A stretch of 5,409 nt of DNA from CAZVEV01 sp964625865 (GTDB lineage: Bacteria; Planctomycetota; Phycisphaerae; SM23-33), in the NCBI GenBank assembly GCA_964625865.1, contig CAZVEV010000362.1, forward strand, positions 1 through 5,409, in the 5' to 3' direction. A program made the position numbers and the translations under genes. The notes beneath the pieces are model-generated. The model saw only the letters and a list, made by a program, of their open reading frames with translations, made no database searches and had not been told where the DNA came from. This document shows positions 1 to 5,409 of this stretch, one piece after another. The first letter of the stretch is position 1. The number at the start of each line of letters is the position of its first letter.

Positions 1-266
1 CAGCTCCAGCCGACCATTACGACTCAATTCAGAGGCTCATGAAATATGCGGGTTAATCCTTCAATCCGTGTAATCCCCGCCCTCTTTCTGTTGTCTCTTG
101 CTTTTGTTTCTGTGTTTTTCTGTTTCATTCCGTCAAGGACCTCCTGTCTTTCCTGATGTCTTGTCTCTATACCCCCGCCAGAAAGAAAGGTCGACCACCT
201 CTTGCACGCCGCCGTCGTTTTTCTCTGGACAGAGCCGGCGAAATGCTGTAAGATTCCTGTCAGTGT

Positions 267-281
267 CGGTGATCGTCACCG
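267..281. repeat. Short inverted repeat upstream of the PEP-CTERM gene
   Basis: CGGTGA and TCACCG flank a 3-base spacer. A G-T and then a G-C pair could extend the stem by two pairs on the outside. It lies about 118 bases before the start codon, so it could be an operator half-site pair or a small leader hairpin. The repeat is seen directly; any function is a guess, and a 6-bp arm can occur by chance in GC-rich DNA. Confidence 0.3.
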
Positions 282-382
282 GCGCAGAGCCTAGAGGAGG
301 CGAGGTCACCTGAGCGTCAGACGCCCCGCCTGAACGATTGTGATGGGCATCTATCCAGCCACGGGAGCTTTGGTCATCTGGT

Positions 383-390
383 AGAAGGAG
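383..390 (+). promoter_or_regulatory. Ribosome binding site of the PEP-CTERM gene
   Basis: AGAAGGAG ends 8 bases before the ATG at 399. A nearer ATG at 391 runs into a TGA after three codons, so this site supports 399 as the true start. Confidence 0.8.
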
Positions 391-398
391 ATGGCAAC

Positions 399-1613
399 AT
401 GAGATTCACTTCAATTGCAGGCGTGTCGTTGGTTTGCCTGGCGCTGCTTGCCCCGTCGACGGCGAGCGCGGCGACGATCACGGCGGCCGGCGATCCGATC
501 TTCGGGTTCTGGAACACGACCGTCGGCGGCGACAGCACGGCGTCAACGGCTGGAAACGGCGAGGGCCTGTATCCAGGCGGTGAGCCACCGGCCAAGGCGA
601 TCGACGTGAACACGGGGACAAAGTATCTGAACTTCGGCACGGGTGGCGGCAACAGCGTCAAGAGCACCACAAAGGGCGTGGGAACCGGATTCTATGTAAC
701 GCCGGCGATGGGGGCGACGTTCCTGTCCGGTATCCAGGTAGCCACTGCGAACGATGCATCGAACCGAGATCCTCTGAGCGTGTCGGTCGAAGGCGCCAAC
801 GGCGGCGATCTGACGCTCGGGACCAGTTGGACGCACATCGGGACGGTGAATCTCGGCATCGACACCGACCCGGGGCGCACCACCTACGGCCCGGAGGTCG
901 CCCTGACCGACGACAATTCCTACACGAGCTATCGCGTCATCGTGCAGTCACAGCGGGGGGAGGATAACTCCACGCAATACAGCGAAATGGTCCTGCACGG
1001 CGATCCCCTGATGCTGCTCACCGCACCGACCGATCCGATTGAGGGGATATACAATACCAGTATCGGCGGCGACAGCACGGCGGCGGTCAGCAATACCCAC
1101 TATCCGGCAGGCGAGAATCCCGGCAATGCCATCGACCAGAACACGGGAACGAAGTACCTGAACTTCGGTGACGGCGGGAGTGACGGTAACGGTCCGGACG
1201 AGGGCCTCAACAGCGGGTTTTACGTCACGCCGGCGATGGGCGCGACGACCCTGTCCCATATCCAGATCAAGACCAACAATCACGTGGCGGATCGCGACCC
1301 GCTGACCGTATCGGTCGAGGGGTCCAACGCGACCGGCACGGACCTGACGCTCGGGGCCAACTGGACCCACATCGGGACGGTGAATCTCGGTATCGACACT
1401 GACCCGGGGCGCCAGCAGCCCGGCGGGCTGATCCCCGTGAGTGACGGCAATGCCTATACGAGCTATCGCGTCATCGCACTGACCAAGCGAGGAGACAACA
1501 ACTCCGTGTCCTACAGCGAGATGGAGTTGTATGGCATTCCCGAACCCGGGACGCTGGGCCTGCTGGCCATTGGCGGCCTGGGCGTTCTGAGCCGTCGGAG
1601 ACGGCGCGCATAG
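399..1613 (+). CDS. PEP-CTERM sorted protein with two discoidin-like domains
   Basis: Exported 404-residue protein, probably surface- or matrix-associated. Residues 1-24 form a signal peptide with a hydrophobic core ending in ASA. Residues 379-404 are a textbook PEP-CTERM tail: PEP at 381-383, a hydrophobic stretch, then five arginines and a final alanine. In this family the tail is recognised and cut by an exosortase, which is not encoded here. Between them lie two tandem copies of one domain (about residues 32-201 and 212-379), joined by a 10-residue linker and roughly 60 % identical by eye. Each has the pattern AIDxNTGTKYLNFG, then GFYVTPAMGAT, RDPLxVSVEG, WTHIGTVNLG, YTSYRVI and YSEMxLxG. 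This resembles the galactose-binding-like (F5/8 type C, discoidin) folds common in planctomycete PEP-CTERM proteins, so carbohydrate or matrix binding is plausible. No catalytic motif was seen. The start is set by the Shine-Dalgarno site at 383-390. The PEP-CTERM call is near certain; the fold call is likely; the ligand is unknown. Confidence 0.92.
   Translation: MRFTSIAGVSLVCLALLAPSTASAATITAAGDPIFGFWNTTVGGDSTASTAGNGEGLYPGGEPPAKAIDVNTGTKYLNFGTGGGNSVKSTTKGVGTGFYVTPAMGATFLSGIQVATANDASNRDPLSVSVEGANGGDLTLGTSWTHIGTVNLGIDTDPGRTTYGPEVALTDDNSYTSYRVIVQSQRGEDNSTQYSEMVLHGDPLMLLTAPTDPIEGIYNTSIGGDSTAAVSNTHYPAGENPGNAIDQNTGTKYLNFGDGGSDGNGPDEGLNSGFYVTPAMGATTLSHIQIKTNNHVADRDPLTVSVEGSNATGTDLTLGANWTHIGTVNLGIDTDPGRQQPGGLIPVSDGNAYTSYRVIALTKRGDNNSVSYSEMELYGIPEPGTLGLLAIGGLGVLSRRRRRA
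492..1001 (+). repeat. Protein-domain repeat, copy 1 (discoidin-like)
   Basis: First copy of the internal duplication, residues 32-201 of the PEP-CTERM protein, from DPIFGFWNTT to the YSEMVLHG end. It is slightly longer than copy 2 before YPGGE because of a four-residue insertion there. Confidence 0.85.
1032..1535 (+). repeat. Protein-domain repeat, copy 2 (discoidin-like)
   Basis: Second copy, residues 212-379, from DPIEGIYNTS to YSEMELYG, directly before the PEP-CTERM tail. The DNA block 1368-1412 matches 834-878 of copy 1 at 43 of 45 bases, and 1458-1476 matches 924-942 exactly. Confidence 0.85.
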
Positions 1614-1635
1614 TGACGGAGACACCGCAGACGCA

Positions 1636-1670
1636 ACACGGGGCGACCTGAGCATCGGGTCGCCCCGTGT
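1636..1670 (+). terminator. GC-rich stem-loop after the PEP-CTERM gene, possible terminator
   Basis: ACACGGGGCGACC (1636-1648) and its exact reverse complement (1658-1670) form a perfect 13-bp stem with a 9-base loop. It begins 22 bases after the stop codon, where an intrinsic terminator or mRNA-stabilising hairpin would sit. No T-run follows, so it is not a canonical rho-independent terminator. It could also act in either orientation. Confidence 0.55.
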
Positions 1671-1693
1671 CCATTGCGCCAAGGCGATGCGTC

Positions 1694-1716
1694 CACGCGT
1701 GCACCGGACACGCGTG
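1694..1716. repeat. Inverted repeat CACGCGTG x2
   Basis: The self-complementary octamer CACGCGTG occurs at 1694-1701 and 1709-1716. The copies can pair as an 8-bp stem with loop CACCGGA, or be read as two identical palindromic protein-binding sites with 15-base centre-to-centre spacing. Which, if either, is real cannot be told from sequence. Confidence 0.4.
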
Positions 1717-1747
1717 AGGATCGGGCGTGATGTGTGTTTGCGGATAC

Positions 1748-1769
1748 CCCACGGGGTGGGACCCGTGGG
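1748..1769. repeat. Inverted repeat CCCACGGG/CCCGTGGG
   Basis: Perfect 8-bp arms around a 6-base loop, about 160 bases before the DUF1080 start. If transcription begins upstream of here, this would be a stem in the 5' leader. No T-run follows. Confidence 0.4.
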
Positions 1770-1913
1770 CGTTTGAGTTGCGTCGAATCGGGAATCCGGG
1801 TCGCGGGGCGTGGAACGCCTCACAAGGTGACGGTACAATGCGATGCTCACCAACACGCGCCGCCCGACGAGGTCGGACCGCAGGCGGGCGGGATGACGCG
1901 GCCGACGCGCCGC

Positions 1914-1922
1914 GGGGAAGGA
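1914..1922 (+). promoter_or_regulatory. Ribosome binding site deciding the DUF1080 start
   Basis: GGGGAAGGA ends 8 bases before the ATG at 1931. It would be only 2 bases from the in-frame GTG at 1925, so it favours the ATG over both that GTG and the far-upstream GTG at 1727. Confidence 0.7.
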
Positions 1923-1930
1923 CAGTGAAG

Positions 1931-2608
1931 ATGACCGTATCGAAGACGTGGATGAAGGGCGCAGTGGTCGTTGCGGCGATGGCGGCGGTGGCGGGGTGTC
2001 ATTCGGACACGAGCGAGACCGAGTGGGAGCCGTTTCTCGATCCCGACCTGTCGAACATGATCGCCCCCGAGGGGGTCTGGTCGGTCACCGACGGCGTGCT
2101 GACGGCCACCGAGGACCAGAACATCTGGTCGAAGAAGCAGTACACCGACTTCATCATCGACCTGGAGTTCAAGACCGACGAGGACACCAACAGCGGCGTG
2201 ATCGTCCACTGCAGCGACGTGAAGAACTGGATACCCAACTCGGTCGAGATCCAGATCGCCGACGATCACGGCAAATGGGAAAAGGCGCCCACGTCGTGGC
2301 AGTGCGGAGCGATCTTCGGGCACCTGCCCGCGACGCGGCAGAAAGTCGTCAAGAAGCCGGGCCAGTGGAACCGCTACACGATCACGTGCAAGGGCAAGAT
2401 CATCACGGTGGTCCTCAACGGCGAGCAGGTCTGCGAGATGGACATGAGCAAGTGGACGTCGGCCAAGACCAATCCCGACGGCAGCACGATCCCCGGCTGG
2501 CTGAACAAGCCCAAGGCCACGCTGCCCCTCAAGGGCCACGTCGGCTTCCAGGGCAAACACGCCGGGGCCCCGATCTACTTCCGCAATATCCGGATCAAGG
2601 AACTGTAG
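1931..2608 (+). CDS. DUF1080 (3-keto-disaccharide hydrolase-type) lipoprotein
   Basis: Predicted 225-residue lipoprotein. The start at 1931 gives a clean type II signal: a short positive head, hydrophobic residues 10-21, then the lipobox VAGC with the lipidated cysteine at 23. The mature part is one DUF1080 domain, a concanavalin-like jelly-roll fold. Recognisable family segments are GVWSVTDGVLTA near residues 48-59, the strand YTDFIIDLEFKT, NSGVIVHC, SVEIQIADDHG, the GAIFG stretch, GQWNRYTITCKGKIITVVLNG, and the closing LKGHVGFQGKHAGAPIYFRNIRIKEL-type end (about residues 199-225). The length fits a single-domain member. Some relatives hydrolyse 3-keto-glycosides, and others are uncharacterised sugar-related secreted proteins that are greatly expanded in Planctomycetes. 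I could not assign catalytic residues, so the family is firm but enzymatic activity is inferred. It has its own Shine-Dalgarno site and lies 317 bases from each neighbour, which argues for separate transcription. Confidence 0.9.
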   Translation: MTVSKTWMKGAVVVAAMAAVAGCHSDTSETEWEPFLDPDLSNMIAPEGVWSVTDGVLTATEDQNIWSKKQYTDFIIDLEFKTDEDTNSGVIVHCSDVKNWIPNSVEIQIADDHGKWEKAPTSWQCGAIFGHLPATRQKVVKKPGQWNRYTITCKGKIITVVLNGEQVCEMDMSKWTSAKTNPDGSTIPGWLNKPKATLPLKGHVGFQGKHAGAPIYFRNIRIKEL

Positions 2609-2652
2609 ACGATTGGCGATTGGCGTTCGGGCCCCTTGCACCGGTGCGCGAA

Positions 2653-2679
2653 TCGCCCGGGTGTAATCACCCGGGGCGA
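2653..2679. repeat. REP-like hairpin 1
   Basis: CCCGGGTG (2656-2663) and CACCCGGG (2668-2675) form a perfect 8-bp stem with a TAAT loop. Allowing one bulged G at 2676, three more pairs extend it (TCG 2653-2655 with CGA 2677-2679). It lies 45 bases after the DUF1080 stop, and no T-run follows. It could be a transcription-end structure or part of a dispersed repeat. Confidence 0.5.
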
Positions 2680-2730
2680 AATGCATGCATCCGGAGGAGA
2701 TACATCTCATTCGTGAAACGCCCATTTAGT

Positions 2731-2750
2731 CCCCGGTGAATACACCGGGG
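2731..2750. repeat. REP-like hairpin 2
   Basis: CCCCGGTG (2731-2738) and CACCGGGG (2743-2750) form a perfect 8-bp stem with an AATA loop, followed by GGTTTCCC. The stem and 4-base A/T loop closely resemble the hairpin at 2653-2679, about 50 bases upstream, which suggests the two belong together. Confidence 0.5.
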
Positions 2751-2911
2751 GGTTTCCCGCGAATGCGCACAGACAGCGACAGCGGATATTCCAACGCATT
2801 CGTGACCCCGCATCGACCACCCCGTGTTAAACCATTGACGCGGGCGATGGGAGCCTTGTGTTCCCTTCCCGCACGGGCGAGCGAGAACGCCGTCTACTGA
2901 GATATCCTTTC

Positions 2912-2916
2912 AGGAG
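2912..2916 (+). promoter_or_regulatory. Ribosome binding site of the HzsA-like gene
   Basis: AGGAG lies 9 bases before the ATG at 2926 and agrees with the signal peptide that starts there. Confidence 0.75.
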
Positions 2917-2925
2917 CGAAACGGC

Positions 2926-5310
2926 ATGAAGAGATCACTGGTACTGCTGATATGCGTGATGGCGATTGGCGTCTGTGGAGCGCCGGGCATCGGTGCAGAG
3001 GCGGCCGACAAGGAAGCCCTCGGCCTGTTCGATGCGCTCAAGCGGGACATCGGCGATCGCGGGTGGTTCGAGAAGGTCGCCAAGCAGACGTATGACCCGG
3101 CGTCGCTGATCCTGAAGACCGACCGCGACCCGGCCGACGTGATTCTGCGTCGCACGGCGGTCCTGCTGGCGGATATCCGCAAGCTGCCCGGTGCGCCGAA
3201 ACTGACGGCTGAGGGCAAGGCGCTGGCTGAGCTGACGGCGCGGGGCAAGAGCGTCAAGACCTCCGACGGCGCGGCCCGCGAGAAGTTGTTCATCGAGGTC
3301 CGCGCCCTGCGTCGGAAGATCGCCTTCGCCAATCCCCTGCTCAAGGGCCTCGACAAGCTGCTGTTCATCAAGCGCAAGGGATCGGCCAATCACTGCTGCG
3401 ACCAGTATTTCGGCTTCAACCAGAGGACCGGCACGGGCAGCGGCGTGTACGTGCTGTCCGACGCCTTCGGCGCCGAGCCCACCCTCCGCGACGTGCTGGC
3501 CGATTCGACCGTTCAGAACGGTCGCCTGAAGGGCAAGAAGCTTGTCGGCGGGGCCTATCTCTCGCCGGAGTTGTCGTATGACGGCAAGACGATCCTGTTC
3601 GCCTACACGCAGTCGGCGGGCAAGGAGCGGTGGTCGCCCGAGAAATCGCTGCACATCTTCAAGGTCAACGTCGACGGCAGCGGGCTGGAGCAGTTGACCG
3701 ACGGGAAGTGGAATGACTTCGACCCGTGCTTCCTGCCCAGCGGGCGGATCGTCTTCATCTCCGAGCGGCGCGGCGGGTTCGGGCGGTGTCATCCGCGCCC
3801 CGTGCCCACCTACACGCTCTACTCGATGATGCCCGACGGCAGTGACATCGTGCCGCTGAGCTACCACGAGACGAACGAATGGCATCCGAGCGTCAACCAC
3901 GCGGGCATGATCGTCTACACGCGGTGGGACTACGTCGACCGGGGCGACTGCATCGCCCACCACCCGTGGATCACCACCCCCGACGGGCGCGACGCGCGGG
4001 CGATCCAGGGCAACTACCCGAGCAGCCGGAATGCCCGCCCGGACCAGGAGATGAACCTGCGGGCGATCCCCGGCTCGCAGAAGCTGATGTCGACGGCCGC
4101 CCCGCACCACGGGCAGGCCTACGGGTCGATCGTCACGGTTGACCCGAACGTCGAAGACGACGGGGCGATGGGCCCGCTGAAGAGGCTGACCCCCGAGGCG
4201 CGATTCCCCGAGGTCGAGCGGGGCGGATCGACGCGGTACGGCAATGCCTGGCCGCTCAGCGAGAAGTACTTCATCTGCGCGTACGCCAGTTGGGCCTCCA
4301 AGCGCGGCGGGAGCAGGAACTACGGCCTGTACCTGGTCGACTGCTTCGGCAACAAGGAACTGATCTACCGCGACGACAGGATCGGCTCGGTCAGCCCGAT
4401 TCCGTTGCGTCCGCGGACAAAGCCCCCGGTCCTGCCGCACCAGACTGCGTGCGGCTTCCCGCCGGGACACCCCAAGGCGGGCACGCCCATCAGCAAGGCG
4501 CCCAAGACCGGCACGATCACCTGCACGAACGTCTACAACGGTCTGCTGCCCTGGCCCGAGGGGACGAAGATCACCGCCCTGCGGATCGTCCAGTTGTTCC
4601 CCAAGGCGACGTACCGTATCGGCGCGCCGCGGATCGGGGCGGCCCAGGAGTCACTCGCACGCGGCGTGCTCGGCACCGTGCCGGTCGAGAAAGACGGCAG
4701 CGTACACTTTACGGCCCCCGCGAGCATGCCGTTTTACTTCCAGGCCCTTGACGCGGAGGGCAAGGCCGTCCAGTCCATGATGTCGCTGACGTACATCCAC
4801 CCGGGCGAGACCCTCGCCTGCCAGGGCTGCCATGAACGCCGCCACGACGCGCCGAAGGTCCTGACCAGCCGCCCGCTGGCGCTGAAGCGCGCGCCGTCGA
4901 AGATCAAACCCGACGTCGACGGCTCGTACCCGGTGTTCTACCCGAAACTGGTCCAGCCGGTCCTGGACCGCAAGTGCCTGACCTGCCACGCCGAACAGCG
5001 CAAAAAGGGCAAGAAGACGCCCAACCTGGCGGGATTCCGCAACTCGTTCAACGTGCTGATCCGCGGGGCGTACTACCAGAGCGGCAAGCCCGCCAGCAAG
5101 AAGCAGGTCCGCACCGTCCCGGGCAAGTTCGGCGCCAACGCGTCGAAGATCTACCAGATGCTCGCCAAAGGCCACAACAAGGTCAAACTGACCGACGAGG
5201 AGTTGCACCGGATCACCCTGTGGCTGGACACGAACTGCAACTTCTACGGCGCCTACCTGGAAACCGCCAAGCAGGACAAGGGCGAACTGGTCATGCCGTC
5301 GCTGCAGTAA
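2926..5310 (+). CDS. HzsA-like two-haem c-type cytochrome with TolB-type beta-propeller
   Basis: Exported 794-residue protein of the hydrazine synthase alpha-subunit-like family. A signal peptide covers about residues 1-26 (KR, hydrophobic core, then AEA). Residues 28-150 are mostly helical and include the family-like DPADVILRRTAVLLADI segment. About 150-500 is a beta-propeller with TolB-like blades: LSYDGKTILFAY (216-227), VNVDGSGLEQLTDG (247-260), FLPSGRIVFISERR, YSMMPDGSDIVPLS (299-312), HPSVNHAGMIVYTRWDY (320-336). About 525-630 is a beta-rich domain ending VEKDGSVHFTAP ... PFYFQALD. Two covalent haem sites follow: CQGCH (632-636) and CLTCH (684-688). His750, in LAKGHNKVKL, is a candidate axial ligand, and the protein closes with WLDTNCNFYG (766-775). 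Order and size match HzsA of anammox bacteria (about 800 residues). However, no hzsBC genes are present, and many planctomycete homologues outside anammox have no known role. A periplasmic redox function is likely; hydrazine synthesis is not supported. No terminator is visible downstream. Confidence 0.88.
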   Translation: MKRSLVLLICVMAIGVCGAPGIGAEAADKEALGLFDALKRDIGDRGWFEKVAKQTYDPASLILKTDRDPADVILRRTAVLLADIRKLPGAPKLTAEGKALAELTARGKSVKTSDGAAREKLFIEVRALRRKIAFANPLLKGLDKLLFIKRKGSANHCCDQYFGFNQRTGTGSGVYVLSDAFGAEPTLRDVLADSTVQNGRLKGKKLVGGAYLSPELSYDGKTILFAYTQSAGKERWSPEKSLHIFKVNVDGSGLEQLTDGKWNDFDPCFLPSGRIVFISERRGGFGRCHPRPVPTYTLYSMMPDGSDIVPLSYHETNEWHPSVNHAGMIVYTRWDYVDRGDCIAHHPWITTPDGRDARAIQGNYPSSRNARPDQEMNLRAIPGSQKLMSTAAPHHGQAYGSIVTVDPNVEDDGAMGPLKRLTPEARFPEVERGGSTRYGNAWPLSEKYFICAYASWASKRGGSRNYGLYLVDCFGNKELIYRDDRIGSVSPIPLRPRTKPPVLPHQTACGFPPGHPKAGTPISKAPKTGTITCTNVYNGLLPWPEGTKITALRIVQLFPKATYRIGAPRIGAAQESLARGVLGTVPVEKDGSVHFTAPASMPFYFQALDAEGKAVQSMMSLTYIHPGETLACQGCHERRHDAPKVLTSRPLALKRAPSKIKPDVDGSYPVFYPKLVQPVLDRKCLTCHAEQRKKGKKTPNLAGFRNSFNVLIRGAYYQSGKPASKKQVRTVPGKFGANASKIYQMLAKGHNKVKLTDEELHRITLWLDTNCNFYGAYLETAKQDKGELVMPSLQ
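4819..4833 (+). other. First haem c attachment motif (CQGCH)
   Basis: Codons 632-636 encode C-Q-G-C-H, followed by E-R-R-H-D. Position +4 after the motif histidine is His640. This corresponds to haem alpha-I, the catalytic haem of HzsA, judging by its place directly after the FYFQALD / HPGET segment. Confidence 0.9.
4975..4989 (+). other. Second haem c attachment motif (CLTCH)
   Basis: Codons 684-688 encode C-L-T-C-H, after LVQPVLDRK. This is the usual context of a cytochrome c-like C-terminal domain in planctomycete proteins. His750 could supply the sixth ligand, which would make this an electron-transfer haem. Confidence 0.9.
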
Positions 5311-5409
5311 AACAACGTGGAATGACGTAACCCAACGACGTCCGTCAGACGAGAGGGGCGCATCCCACCTGAGTAGGTAGTGTGTGCGGAGTGCTGGAAC
5401 CTGGAACGC
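5311..5409. other. Downstream end of the window, no gene seen
   Basis: No open frame with a ribosome binding site and no terminator-like hairpin was found after the HzsA-like gene. A tandem 7-base repeat, CTGGAAC, occurs at 5394-5400 and 5401-5407. Confidence 0.5.

Larger units (their letters stand above)
1..398. other. Intergenic/leader region with a pyrimidine-rich tract
   Basis: No convincing gene is seen here. The only longer plus-strand frame (98-313) needs a TTG start, has no Shine-Dalgarno site, and translates to a composition unlike the neighbouring proteins. From about 79 to 172 the plus strand is strongly T/C-rich and poor in A, unlike the GC-rich coding DNA around it. It carries TTTCTGT three times (85-91, 107-113, 117-123). 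Just before it, AATCC occurs three times at 8-9 base spacing (55-59, 63-67, 72-76). A small inverted repeat, CGGTGA-tcg-TCACCG, lies at 267-281. I could not pick a convincing -35/-10 promoter for the next gene. The segment is probably the downstream end of an unseen gene plus the 5' leader of the PEP-CTERM gene. Confidence 0.6.
1614..1930. other. Intergenic region with several inverted repeats
   Basis: After the terminator-like hairpin at 1636-1670 come two 8-bp inverted repeats: CACGCGTG at 1694-1701 and 1709-1716 (7-base loop), and CCCACGGG/CCCGTGGG at 1748-1755 and 1762-1769 (6-base loop). A smaller one, GGCGT-gga-ACGCC, lies at 1807-1819. A weak promoter candidate for the DUF1080 gene is TGGAAC (1811-1816), a 17-base gap, then TACAAT (1834-1839). 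Only the -10 box is a good match, so I do not list it as a feature. The reading frame of the next gene stays open back to a GTG at 1727, but the extension has no signal-like or conserved character and is treated as non-coding. Confidence 0.5.
2609..2925. other. Intergenic region with paired hairpins
   Basis: No gene is seen. Features in order: a tandem GATTGGC pair (2611-2624), the palindrome GCACCGGTGC (2638-2647), a strong hairpin (2653-2679), the palindrome ATGCATGCAT (2681-2690), a second similar hairpin (2731-2750), and the Shine-Dalgarno site of the next gene. TTGACG at 2835-2840 looks like a -35 box, but no acceptable -10 box follows at 16-18 bases. GATATCCT near 2901 is too close to the start codon to be a useful promoter. 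Confidence 0.5.

Noticed and set aside
98..313. A 71-residue plus-strand open frame in the T-rich leader
   Set aside because: It starts with TTG, lacks a Shine-Dalgarno site, follows the pyrimidine-rich composition, and has no recognisable domain.
1811..1839. Sigma-70-like promoter TGGAAC-17-TACAAT before the DUF1080 gene
   Set aside because: The -10 box is good, but the -35 box matches consensus at only three of six positions; kept only as a remark.
1727..1930. N-terminal extension of the DUF1080 frame back to a GTG
   Set aside because: It would bury the lipoprotein signal 68 residues inside the protein. The Shine-Dalgarno site at 1914-1922 and the lipobox support the ATG at 1931.
2693..2739. 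Tiny frame GTG 2713 to TGA 2739 (8 codons) after GGAGGAGA, as a possible leader peptide
   Set aside because: The spacing to the GTG is 12 bases, there is no run of a regulatory amino acid, and the stop falls inside a hairpin that has a simpler explanation as a repeat.
948..4470. Long minus-strand open frames (948-1856, 1847-2725, 2935-4470)
   Set aside because: They are antisense to well-supported genes, rich in Arg/Val/Ala/Asp as expected from reversed high-GC codons, and show no family motifs.
2926..5310. Genuine anammox hydrazine synthase subunit
   Set aside because: No hzsB or hzsC is adjacent, the residue at the tyrosine-ligand position is histidine, and the neighbours are sugar-related secreted proteins. 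A family-level call is all that is supported.

Overview
The window looks like a piece of a high-GC planctomycete-type genome, possibly Phycisphaerae or a relative. The grounds are three plus-strand genes for exported proteins from families abundant in that phylum: a PEP-CTERM protein, a DUF1080 lipoprotein, and a large two-haem cytochrome related to the alpha subunit of hydrazine synthase (HzsA). This assignment is inferred from gene content; no rRNA or marker gene is present.

Layout. Positions 1-398 hold no convincing gene. They contain a T/pyrimidine-rich stretch with short repeated words, then a leader ending in a good Shine-Dalgarno site. Positions 399-1613 encode a PEP-CTERM protein made of two tandem copies of a discoidin-like (F5/8 type C-like) domain. 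Positions 1614-1930 contain a strong GC-rich stem-loop (possible terminator) and two further inverted repeats. Positions 1931-2608 encode a DUF1080 / 3-keto-disaccharide hydrolase-type lipoprotein. Positions 2609-2925 carry two look-alike GC-rich hairpins resembling REP elements. Positions 2926-5310 encode the HzsA-like protein: signal peptide, helical N-terminal part, TolB-like beta-propeller, and a C-terminal region with two CXXCH haem motifs. The last 99 bases show no gene.

How they may work together. All three products should leave the cytoplasm: one sorted by exosortase, one lipid-anchored, one periplasmic. The genes lie about 317 bases apart, with structured DNA in each gap, so they are probably separate transcription units rather than one operon. 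A shared role in polysaccharide handling or extracytoplasmic redox chemistry is possible but is only inference. The most unexplored item is the HzsA-like protein. It keeps the architecture of the hydrazine-forming subunit, but nothing else in the window suggests anammox.
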